This document shows positions 9,212 to 19,252 of a stretch of DNA of 64,000 nt, one piece after another (position 1 is the stretch's first letter; each line of letters begins with the position of its first letter). Under the pieces are notes generated by a model that saw nothing but the letters and a program-made list of their open reading frames with translations, did not search any database and was not told the DNA's origin. Made by a program: the position numbers and the translations under genes. Location of the stretch: NCBI GenBank assembly GCA_017506865.1, contig JAFCMP010000065.1, positions 124,001 to 188,000 on the forward strand, given 5' to 3'. The DNA is from Tribonema minus. Taxonomy: Eukaryota; Sar; Xanthophyceae; Tribonematales; Tribonemataceae.

Positions 9212-12200
9212 CTCCCGGCTAAGGACATTGGGCGCAGTGCAGGGGGTGGACGCGGTGCATCAACGACACCGTGGTGCTCACCATCCTCGGTGAACTGGGA
9301 GCGCTTCCCCCTGGTTCTGCACACGGCTGGCACGGAGAGCCTCGAACTGTCTGTAGGCGCTCTTTGCCGCTGCAACGCTGCTGTGCAACTCCTTCATGCC
9401 TGTAATTACAACAGCAACAGGCAGACATAACAACGTCAGATCTAGCCATGGTTGCAGTCAAGCATGAGGCAACTGAAAGCTATCTGCTTCACATATAGTG
9501 CTTGCAGATGAACTAAACCAAAGCACATGCAGACATAATAACATCAGGTCCAGCTATGGAAACTGCCTAGTTTAATCCGACTGCAATGTACTTGCTGCAT
9601 ATATTGAGTGATTGCACATAGGGTGAATGACGGACTCTAGCAGAGTGTGACCGCACGGTACATTTACTGCTTACTGATGATGCTGCATATTGATGCTACA
9701 TGCAAACATGACAACACCGCATCTACCTGTCTAGCATGAGTTCGATTGCAAGGCCTCTTGCTATATTGAATGCTTTCAGACAGGACAGACACGCGCACAC
9801 AACAACAGCTACCATTAGCAAACAGAAGCTATTGACGTGACATGCAAGTTGTTGGACTCACTTGATAGAATGAAGTCCTGTGCCTCCCCCCACCTCCCCT
9901 CTGCACACATCTTGCGCGCCTTCGCAAAGATTTCCGTCACGGCAGTGGATCTGTTGCTGTAGGACGCGTAGTAGGGGATGCCCAGGTTGCTGCGGCCGAT
10001 CTCGTTGGGGACCTTCTCCCGAAAGGTGTTTTGGCTCACTTGATAGTTGGCACCGCCGCTGAGGCCGACTAAGCGGTCGGGTACTGGGGTTCCGAAGTGA
10101 ATGGCGCGCATTGCCCGGCACAGAAAGAGGACCGTCAGCATAGGCCTGTTGAGCTCCGATGGGACTGGCACACATGTCTTCATCGGCTCCGTGTCGTCAC
10201 CGCCACCGCTCATGGCGATCTTGCCGAGTTTAGCGTTCGCAATGTCCTGACATGAGAACGCAGCAAAGAGGCGTTGGTGATGACGTCAACTCACAGCAGG
10301 GGTATTAGAAGGTATGTTGCATCACTATTGTTGACACACGTTACACATCATCAAGTCGTGCTTAACATGCTTAGAGTGTGAGCTATGTTGCATCACAATT
10401 GTTGACACACATTATACATCATCAAGTCATGTTTAACATGCTTAGAGTGTGAGCTATGTTGCATCACAACTGTTGACACACAGTACACATCATATCAAGA
10501 CATGCTTAACATGCTTAGAGTGTGAGCTATGTTGCATCACAATTGTTGACACACGGTACACATCATATCAAGACATGCTTAGAGTGTGCGCGCATGCCTG
10601 GTGATAGGCATACCTGAAATAAGATGAAGGAAACACGGCCATCTGGGCCCGTTGTCATCTTGGCCCAGATTTGAGAGGCAAGATTGCTCATCAAAGCCTC
10701 GGGCCTGACAGGGAGCAGGTAGTAGGCGTACAGGTGGACGAGGATCTCGAGGTTGGCGACGTCGTACATGGTGAACTGCTCTGCCTCCAGCATGTGGTGT
10801 GCGAGTGTTGTGACCCAGCCGACCTCCAGATGCGCGCAGTCACCCTCCGTCTGGGCCATGTTGAAGCCGTCGGCGGGACGACGGTTCGCCAGACGCTCGA
10901 TGAGACCGTCAAAGTCCGCCATCTGACGGCCCTGCGCCTCCAGCCCGCGTTGAATGGCTCTCTCGAACGGCTTCCAGGTGCTCTTGATGAACCCTTCCAG
11001 CATGTCATGAATGAGGTACATGAGGTGCTCCGGAAGCATGCGGCCTTGCTCCACCTTGTGCTCGTGTGTCTGGCTGTATGCCTGCCACTTCTTCAGCTGT
11101 AAGCGGATATAGCACTGGAAGGGGGCCTGGCAAAGTAGCAGGAAAAGGTGCCACATGTATGACACACAACAAACACAATGACACTGTGGCACTGTCGGGG
11201 TGAACATGCGCAATGTAGGTTAGTGTAGATGTGCAGTGTACACGTGCACTGATGGTACAGTACAATGGTGAAGATGTGCGGCACAAGAAGTGTAGACGTG
11301 CAGCGTAGGGAAGTGTAGACATGCAGTGCAGAGCAGCATAGACGCTGTGCAGAATAGTGTAGACATGCAGTGTAGGGTGTCGCCGTGAATGACGAGTACT
11401 CATGTAGGGACAGCTTGAACCTACAGCAGACTGATCTGACCTACACGTTTGATCTTGAGCCGTGATCACTGGGCAATTTACAGAACTTCAAGTGCACACA
11501 AAAGTTCAGGTTGTAGCCCTGAGACCGGGAATGGCGACTGCTCATGTAGGGACAGCTTGAAATCCTCTTAGCCTAACCTCACCTGCACTTTCGATGAGGG
11601 ACCATATTTATTTGCAGCTTACGAAAATCTAGCGAGCGTCGTACCGGCCCAATTTAGCGTCAGCCTCTGAGAAATACTTTTTTTGACAGGCCCAGGATCA
11701 GGAACTTCAAGTTTCAGCATAAGTTCAAGTTTGTGTCATAAGGCTTGGATTGGCAAGTACTCATGTAGGGACAGCTTGAACCTGTAGCGGACTCATCTGA
11801 CCTACACTTTTGATCTTGAGCCATGATTACTGGGCAGTTTATGGAACTTCAAGTGCACACAAAGGTCAAGTTCAAGCCCTAAGACGGTAATGGCGAACGA
11901 CTGCTAATGCAGGAACAGCTTGAATCCCTCTTAGCCTGACCTCACCTACACTTGCGATCTATTGCATGTGTGCGGGCGAGCATTGAACTTGTATCGACAA
12001 TGACGAACGTAAGATGCAAAGGATATAGGTCCAGCATACGACTGTGCTATGTCTGTAAACGTCAAGGCAATGATGGCGCCAGCTGTTTGCCGTCAAAGTC
12101 AACTGAATAATTACACCTCCCATCCAGCAAAAGCATTATCGCCAGTGACACACCTTCAGTAACTGATCGTGTCAATCAAAGTGCAACTCACCTGATTCCG

Positions 12201-15200
12201 ACGTAGGCTCTCGGTGCATCGACTCAAGTCGATCGAGTTTTGCAAGGTGCTCCTGATGGTGTGCAGGCAGAACTGGGCGTCGCTCATCAAGTTGCAATAC
12301 GCCGATTGCGAACGAGCAGCCTCCCCAGAGTTGGTGTCCGCCGAGAGGAACCACATCTCCATCCTCGCCATCGGGGTGCTGTTGACAACGCACACAGGTG
12401 GGCGTTCGGCTCCGCGCTTGCTGCAGACGAGTGCTTCGAGGGCACGTGGTAGCGACGGGTGGGAAGGGGGGATGAGTGTTTCCAGGACGCCGAAAGGCTT
12501 GCGATCGTCAGCGACCGTTGTTGCGTGGATGCGAGTTTCCGCCAACTCGAGCTCCTCCTGGTTCAGCATGACAGCACCTGAAGCGCAGGTGGGGAGACGG
12601 CCGAGGACTGCTGCGGTGGACAGGATCTTGATGACCGAATTGACTGGGGTGCGGTTGGCGACGGTCTTTTTGGGGAGCTTCTCCAGCTCTAGTGTGTCCA
12701 CAGTCTGCTGGGTGAGGCCAGGCCAGCAGATTGCCATGTACGAGCTGCTGGTGTCTAGGTGGGTGTACCGATGCTGTTTGGGTGGCACAAGACGGTCGCA
12801 AGTAGCTGCGTCCGCAATAGCGCATACGATGCCATGCGTCCGCTTGCCGTTGGAGTGAAGGTGTGGCTGATTGGGGCGCAGGTACTTGCCGTCTCTAACC
12901 CACTCGTTGGCATCGAAGCGCGACCCAGACACTCTCTTGACCTTGGCGTCCGTGAGGTAGACATGCATGACCAGCATCCCCTCGAACACCAGGCATGCAC
13001 GTTGCAGCAAATATGTCCCCCATGCCTCGCAGAGTGGCATGATGCCCTGCGCCGGCTCCGCGCGCTTCAGTACGTCAGACAGGCTGAGTAGTTCAGTCCT
13101 GGTTGGCGCCCTGCGCGGATAGCAGCGCAACATTTTGAGAAGTGAAGTTAGAATCTGCCTGCTCAGACAGCCATACTTCCTGCAGATTACAGGTGCACAA
13201 TGGCGAAAGCTGTCACTTACTGACGGACAATACAAGACTCAGGTGGACAGAACATTAACACACAATGCGGACCTCACCTGACATATTGTCTCCCCTTGCT
13301 GCCCTTCTTGCTGGCGCGCTTCCTGCGAGGGGGGGCATCAGCGCTTGTGCCCTGCTGCCTGCCCGATGTCTCCACAGGCTGAGAGTCTGGGGCAGCAGTG
13401 CTGCTGGTCATACAAAAATGCACACAGAGAAGAACAAAAAGCATTGTGAGCGTACGATTGCGTGCAGTGGTCATTTGTATTCGACTGTCTGTGCATGGCA
13501 ACATACAGTCGATGCGCAGCGACCGATGGTGAACTATCTCACCTGACATTGGCCGCCATGCCATCACCATTTCGCTCGCTGTCGGCAGTGGGTGCCGTGG
13601 CAGGGATGGGCTCACTGTTGACAGCAGAGATTGACACACAGGATATGACGACAGTGTGGTAAGGTAATGACAGTGTGTGTGGGCAACACGTGACATCAGT
13701 CAATGATCAACTGTGTGTCAGCTAGGTATGGCCTCTTCTCATGCTGGGGATGCTTGAACCTCTCCTACACTGATCTTGTCTCGACAGGCCCAGCCTCAGG
13801 AACTTCAAGTGTATACAATAGTTCAAGTGTGTGCTGTGAGGCTGAGTGTGGTGACTGCTGATATAGGGAACACGTGAACCTCTCTTAGCCCGACCCCACC
13901 AACACTTTTGATCAGGAGCCACAAATGTTTACGCTTTATGAACTCCTTCAGCATAAGTTTAACTTTGTGTCACAAGGCTTAGTATGGTGAGCACTCATGG
14001 AGGGGCATGTTGAACCGCTCTTGCACTCATCTCACCTACACTTCTGATCAGCAGCCCTATTTATTTGCAGGTTACACGACACGGTTACTCGACAGGCCCA
14101 GCCTCAAGAACTTCAATTTCAACACAAGTTCAACTTTGTGCTCTAAGCCCTAGTATGGCCTATGCTAATGCTGGGGATGCTGGAACCTCTCTTACACTGA
14201 TCTCACCTACACTTCTGATCAGCAGCCCTATTTATTTGCAGGTTACGAAAATCTAGCGAGCGTCGTACCGACCCCATTTAGGGTCAGCCTCTGAGAAATA
14301 CTTTTTTTCGACAGGCCCAGCCTCAGGAACTTCAAGTGTGTGCCAAAGTTCAAGTTTGTGCTGTAAGGCTGAGTATGGCGGCTGCTCATGTAGGGATAGA
14401 TTGAACCTCTCTCAGCCTGATCTAACCCACACTTTCGATCATGAGCCACAATTGTTCACACTTTATGAACCCTTTTCTCGACAGGCCTACTTCAATTTCA
14501 ACACAAGGTCAACGTTGTGCTCTAAGCACACACCTCTGCTAATGCTGGGGATGCTGGAATCTCGCTTACACTGATCTCACCTACACTTCTGATCTTCAAG
14601 CGTGTGCCAAAGTTCAAGTTTGTGCTGTAAGGCTGAGTATGGCGGCTGCTCATGTAGGGATAGATTGAACCTCTCCCAGCCTGACCTGACCCACACTTTC
14701 GATCATGAGCAACAATTGTTTACACTTTATGAACCCTTTTCTCGACAGGCCTACTTCAATTTCAACACAAGTTCAACTTTGTGCTCTAAGCCGTAGTATG
14801 ACCTCTGCTAATGCTGGGGATGCTGGAACCTCTCTTATACTGATCTCACCTACACTTCTGATCAGCAGCCCTATTTATTTGCAGGTTACGAAAATCTAGC
14901 GAGCGTCGTACCAAGCCCATTTAGGGTCAGCCTCTGAGAAATACTTTTTTTCGACAGGCCCAGCCTCAGCAACTTCAAGCGTGTGCCAAAGTTCAAGTTT
15001 GTGCTGTAAGGCTGAGTATGGCGGCTGCTCATGTAGGGATAGATTGAACCTGTCTCAGCCTGACCTGACCCACACTTTCGATCATGAGCCACAATTGTTT
15101 ACACTTTATGAACCCTTTTCTCGACAAGCCCAGCCTCAAGAACTTCAAGTTACAGCATAAGTTCAACCTTGTGCTCTAAGACTTGGTATGGCAAGCAGTC

Positions 15201-18200
15201 ATGTAGGGACAGCTTGAACCTCTCTTACACTGATCTCACCTACACGTTCAGTCAGGAGCCCTATTTATTTGCGCTTTACGAAAATCTAGCGAGCGTCGTA
15301 CCAAGCCCATTTAGGGTCAGCCTCTGAGAAATACTACTAGTAGTACTTTTTTTGACAGGGCCATGATCAGGAACTTCAAGTCTACACCAAAGTTCAAGTT
15401 TGTGCTGTAAGGCCGACTATTGTGACAGCTGATGTCGGGGAAGCTTGACCATCTCTTCGCCTGACCTCACCAACACTTTCGATCCTGAGCCACAATTATT
15501 TACACTTCGTGAATTCTTTCTCGACAGGTCCAGCCTCAAAAACGTCAAGTTTCAGCATAGATCCAATAAACAAATTTCACCTCTGTGCCAAGAACCAGCT
15601 GTCTACGCCGGGTGCCTTGTTGCCAAAAACTGTGACGCCTGGGATCTTAGACGTTTCCTCCCTGTATGAGTTGATGCTGAGCCGAAGAGGGCCGTCCACT
15701 CCGACGCCGTCCTGGTTGGTGTTGTTGATGCGCACACGGTCGCGTTGCAGTGTGAGCTTGATGAGCCGATGACTGTCCACAGCCTCGAATGACGTGATCG
15801 AGCCTCGCACCCAGCACCTGCGCCCGTCCACGTCCCTGCCCACCCAGACTCGCAGCCGCGATGTGTCTCCGGTCAGGTCTACCTTCTTCGCCTGGTCTTT
15901 ACTCAAGGGCAGAAACGCTACGGCGGCTGCTGCTGCTGCTGGCGCTCGTGCTGCTGGTGCTGCTGGGGCTCGTGCTGTTGGTGCTGCTGGAGCTTGTGCT
16001 GCTGGTGCTGCTGGGGCTCGTGCTGCTGGTGCCGCTGCTGCTGCTGGGGCTCGTGCTGCTGCTGGGGCTGGCGCTGGTGCTGGTGCTGATGTGGATGCTG
16101 GCAAAGGAGCCGACGTAGTCACCTCTTGCGCAGAGGCTGAAGTGGCACGTTGAGAGGTGGGCTCCGGTGACAAGCCATAGCCGACCTCGAAGTGCATGCC
16201 ACGTACGCCGGTAACGATGCCTCCACCGCGCACCCTCGTCCTACCCAGGCGAATGCCATAAGCAGCTGGGTCAGCGAAGCGCGCAGAGTTGAAGAGGGAC
16301 TCGTCCACGCGTTCGGAGGGCTCCGCTGTGCAGTAGAGGACACGGTCTCCGCTGGTGCGCAGTAGCACGGTGTTGTGCTTTTGGCTCCTAGTCCAGGACA
16401 CCTGCAGGTACATAATGCATGCAAGAGTATGGTGAGGTCGAGAGTCTCACAGATGCTAACAATGCTGAAGAGTCGCACGACACTTTGACTTGCATGTACA
16501 CTGCACCTCTTTCACCAGATGCAAACAATGCTGAAGAGTCACATGTACTCTGCGCCTCTTTCACCAGATGCCAACAATGCTGAAAAGTCACACTGCAAGT
16601 AGCCGTCACCAACCTCGTTCACCAGCAGCTTCTCAAGGGATAGGAATGTCTGCTGGTTGTCGCGTGACTTGTTCCTCCGTTCCTGCACCTCCACCTTGTG
16701 TTTGTCGGACTTCTGTCGGACTTCTGGATGAGGACGGCCGGGTCGCCATTGACCAGACTGGTCTGACGGGCGAGCACAGCACCGCCAACCAGCTTGTGAG
16801 CTGCTCGATTGCAGCCCGAAATGCAGAAGGACGTGATGCGCGCAAACGCCTGCAACCATAGAGAAGCGGAGTAGGTTAGTCAGCAGACAGGCATATGCAG
16901 AGTCAACAGATGCTGAGAAAGGGATAGACCGTACTCACATTTCGGGCCGCACTCGCCGCTCTTGCTGCTATTGCTGGTGCCCCTCCTGCCGCAGTGGTTG
17001 ACGTGGGTATCGCATGGCTGTTTGAGTCCTCCACATCACTGTCGTCGGCGTCGCTGTCCTCGGCGTTGCTGTTGTCAGCATCACTGGCATCCACATCGCT
17101 GTCCTCGTCGTCCATCTGCGCAGAAAAGTGGACCACAGAGCAATATGGTGAGCATTGCACAAACGTTACTGGACAGCAGCAATGCCTCTGAAGAATTGCC
17201 ACTTTGCCACTTACCATCTGCAGGTCCTCGGCAAGGGCTTGCTGTATCTGTGTCTCCATGTGCTGATAGTCAGCCGCAGTGACAGGCAGAGGGTGCTGTT
17301 TGCGACGTTGCTCCGCATTCAGTTGCTCCGTGTGCAGGGCGGTGGCAGTGGCGTCCTCCTGCTCGCAACAGAACATGACTCATTACATGTGGTGCGGAAG
17401 TAGAAATGATGCGATAGTAGCAAACCCAGCAAACCTGCCAGTGCTGGCACAACTGTCGAAACACCAACAACATGATACTCACATCATCTGAGCCCGACGA
17501 GTCTGTTGCTGCCGCTATGACCGCTGCAGCCGCTCCTGCAGCTGCGCTGACCAATGGTCCCATGTAGCTGTTGTCAAGGCCAGCGCCGTCGTCCATGGCC
17601 GCCACAGGTGCGCATGCTTGCAGTAGCAGTGTCAGCAGTAGATGGGCATGGCGCATCGTCGTGCCGCCGCCACCGAAGTGCGCATACTGCTTGTAGGAGC
17701 TGATGGCCTGCCCGCCAGCAACACCGGCCAGTGTATAGAGCGGCTTGATGTCCACAGCTGGCACAATGACGCGCATAGCTGCCAGAGCCGTTGCTGCCGT
17801 GATGGCACCGCGAACAAACTGTGCCATGCAGCGTAGGAACGTCACCTTTGCGTGCTCACGCAGCGCCTGTAAAACACACACGTATTAAGTAGGTCAGGTG
17901 CTGTGCCGCAATTGTGATGCTACTAGGTGCGGCACGGGAGGGCTAGGCTGGGTACCTTGAGGACCAGTGACCGCAGTAGGGGTGGGGTGATGGGGTCTTC
18001 AGTGGTGCTCGTGCTGCTGAGGCGCCTTGCATAGACCCACTGCATGAGAGCACGACACAACGTAAAGCAATGAGCTTGCAGTTTGCACAAGGTTTTGTGG
18101 CTATCAACATGCTGCATGTACGTACTTGCAAGGCAACGCACATGTAAGCTGTGTTGGCGCACATGCATTCTCACCTGAGCAGGCATGCGACGGCGACACT

Positions 18201-18555
18201 TTTTGGCACGGCCGATGGTGGCGGCAAAGATGGCATTGGCTCGCTTGCGGGTGCCCCCGATCTGCCTGAATGTTGGGCCTCGGGGTGAGTCCTGTTGCAA
18301 AGTTACATCACGTTTCGCAGTTGTTAGCGACACATGCCACAATGTAGGCTACATAGAGGAGTTGTAAGCACTGCATGCAGGCATACGAGGCGGCATTACA
18401 ATAGCATCTACCTGCTCCATCATGACTTGCCACAGCCCGGCCACCACTAGCAGCACCACATGCGGCGTCAGGCTGCACGGGGTCGCCATGACGATCCAAG
18501 GGAGGAGGAACACCAGAATGGCCATGTAGGCCATGAGTTTCTTGAACGTAATCAT
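8590..18555 (-). CDS. Large 14-exon orphan gene (about 1,615 aa)
   Basis: Exons, 5' to 3' on the minus strand: 18555-18412, 18291-18175, 18039-17956, 17866-17483, 17358-17215, 17115-16939, 16849-16614, 16401-15581, 13403-13278, 13179-12192, 11126-10614, 10246-9862, 9399-9282, 9211-8590. Every junction has GT..AG borders and matching phase, which strongly supports a single gene; the last acceptor (9211) is the least certain. The ATG opens a membrane helix (MAYMAILVFLLPWIVM). Then come a basic segment, hydrophobic stretches in exon 4, an acidic Asp/Ser run (exon 6), an Ala/Pro tract (exon 8), a large globular-looking region (exons 8-12) and a Gln/His-rich coiled C-terminus with MQQMQ-type repeats. 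Exon 7 carries a frame-breaking 11-bp duplication. I recognise no known family; the role is unknown. Confidence 0.65.
9862..10246 (-). CDS. Orphan gene exon 12
   Basis: A 385-nt exon (GTCAG acceptor, GTGAGT donor). It codes DIANAKLGKIAMSGGGDD through IFAKARKMCAEGRWGEAQDF and ends in phase 1. The next exon (9399-9282) continues with MKELHSSVAAAKSAYRQFEA. Confidence 0.65.
10312..10600. repeat. 72-bp intronic minisatellite, about 4 copies
   Basis: Units start with TATGTTGCATCAC at about 10313, 10384, 10455 and 10528 and contain GTTGACACAC, a CATCA run and AACATGCTTAGAGTGTGAGC. Lies in intron 11 of the orphan gene. Confidence 0.85.
10614..11126 (-). CDS. Orphan gene exon 11
   Basis: A 513-nt exon (171 codons), phase 0 at both ends, with a TTGCCAG acceptor and GTATGC donor. 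Mostly helical (HLMYLIHDMLEGFIKSTWKP, VANLEILVHLYAYYLLPVRP). Its 5' intron holds dispersed repeats and its 3' intron holds a minisatellite. Confidence 0.65.
11200..11390. repeat. Degenerate short tandem repeat (about 20 bp)
   Basis: Recurring GTGTAGACATGCAGTG-like units in intron 10 of the orphan gene. Confidence 0.6.
11396..11960 (+). repeat. Dispersed repeat family, intron 10 cluster
   Basis: Repeating blocks: CATGTAGGGACAGCTTGAA, CTAACCTCACC-like, CGAAAATCTAGCGAGCGTCG, GTCAGCCTCTGAGAAATAC, T7 and GACAGGCCCAG. Same family as at 13.7-15.6 kb and, inverted, at 7.5-8.1 kb. Confidence 0.8.
12192..13179 (-). CDS. Orphan gene exon 10: largest globular segment
   Basis: A 988-nt exon coding about 329 residues, entered in phase 2 and ending at a GTGAGT donor. 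It is rich in ordinary globular sequence (SLSDVLKRAEPAQGIMPLCE, VFEGMLVMHVYLTDAKVK, NSVIKILSTAAVLGRLP). No catalytic motif is recognised. Confidence 0.65.
13735..15560 (+). repeat. Dispersed repeat family, large intron 8 cluster
   Basis: About 1.8 kb of head-to-tail monomers with modules of about 130-170 bp: CTCATGTAGGGATAGATTGA, GATCTCACCTACACTTCTGA, TTTATTTGCAGGTTACG, TCTAGCGAGCGTCGTACC, GGGTCAGCCTCTGAGAAATA, CGACAGGCCCAGCCTCA and a 'gttcaa(g/c)tttgtgctgtaag' block. The GCGAGCGTCGTACC module occurs at about 14,260, 14,900 and 15,290, giving a higher-order spacing of about 380-650 bp. It fills the intron between exons 8 and 9 of the orphan gene. Confidence 0.85.
15581..16401 (-). CDS. Orphan gene exon 8 with Ala/Pro tract
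   Basis: An 821-nt exon between a CTGCAG acceptor and a GTGAAA donor. The first 100 residues look globular (LLRTSGDRVLYC, GVRGMHFEVGYG). About 65 residues of Ala, Pro and Arg follow, encoded by GCx repeats. A second globular part has RLRVWVGRDVDGRRCWVRG. It ends in phase 2, matching exon 9 across a 2.2-kb repeat-filled intron. Confidence 0.6.
16614..16849 (-). CDS. Orphan gene exon 7 with 11-bp frame-breaking duplication
   Basis: The exon is bounded by TTGCAG and a GTTGGT donor and measures 236 nt. It contains TGTCGGACTTC twice in tandem (16703-16713 and 16714-16724, plus strand). Removing one copy gives 225 nt = 75 codons, with the frame joining the flanking exons (GGAVLARQTSLV through VQERRNKSRDNQQTFLS). 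With both copies the reading frame shifts and stops within the exon. This is a mutation or assembly slip in an otherwise coherent exon. Confidence 0.7.
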
Positions 18556-18568
18556 GGCGCCGCTGCGC
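18412..18568 (-). CDS. Orphan gene exon 1: N-terminal membrane segment
   Basis: Acceptor-like TTGCAG precedes 18568 and the ATG is at 18555-18553. It codes 48 residues with two hydrophobic stretches and ends at a GTAGAT donor in phase 0. It may instead be a second exon if a 5' UTR exon lies upstream. The next gene on the plus strand starts only 298 bp away (18853), giving a possible shared promoter. Confidence 0.55.
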
Positions 18569-18852
18569 CTGCAAGTCAAGTGGGAAGTGTGAGAGAGGAT
18601 GAGCAGTGGGCAAGCAAATGTCAGCTTGTAACGCATCCTCAAACTTGTTCATGTACTATACATGTCACTGGAGTCATGGCACAAGTCATCATGTATGGCC
18701 CATGCTTGCATTAGGTTTGTGATTCTTTGCGGTCATTGACGTGCTGATAATATGTGTGCAAAGCAACAAGACTGTGAGCACTCCATTCACTTGTCTTCGC
18801 GCAAGGCCGTCAGGTCATACTGGCAGAGCGCAGACAAGTTTAGCACGCAACA

Positions 18853-19230
18853 ATGCAACGGCTATGCCTGGTTTATAGGTGTGGGAAGCAGCGGATTGAT
18901 CGCTTCTTCTGTTTGGAGCACCGGTTGCAGTCGGCAGTTGAGTACGACACGCCTGACAATGACATGGACTGCAAAGAACAGGAGAGTTCAAGCACCGTGG
19001 CCGATGCGTGCTGTGACAATGGATGCAGTGAGTCAGCAAGTGTGTGTAGCAGTGATGTGCGCAAGGGCTTAGAAGATGTAGCAAGTGACGGACGCGCAGA
19101 AGAGCAGTGCTCTGCAACTCACGCGGCTATTGCTGTAGATGAGGAAGAGAGCAAGAAGGCGCAGACAGGTGCTGAAGTGGCGATCGGCACAGCTGCTGGC
19201 AACGACATTGGGTCGCTTGCCCCAAATTGA
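18853..19230 (+). CDS. Truncated tandem copy of the zinc/HNH-like gene
   Basis: Intact 125-codon frame from ATG 18853 to TGA. It opens with LVYRCGKQRIDRFFCLEHR (Cys and His spaced as a small zinc-binding unit) and continues with an acidic Ser-rich linker. The first 35 residues nearly repeat the start of the downstream gene, whose ATG is 22 bp after this stop. The zinc-ribbon and HNH-like parts are missing. It is either a tandem-duplication remnant or a short zinc-binding protein in its own right. Confidence 0.6.
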   Translation: MQRLCLVYRCGKQRIDRFFCLEHRLQSAVEYDTPDNDMDCKEQESSSTVADACCDNGCSESASVCSSDVRKGLEDVASDGRAEEQCSATHAAIAVDEEESKKAQTGAEVAIGTAAGNDIGSLAPN

Positions 19231-19252
19231 GCCTTCCACTATACCTGCAGCC

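Noticed and set aside
15794..16153. Plus-strand Ala/Gly-rich frame
   Set aside because: Shadow of the Ala/Pro tract of the orphan gene's exon 8 on the minus strand.
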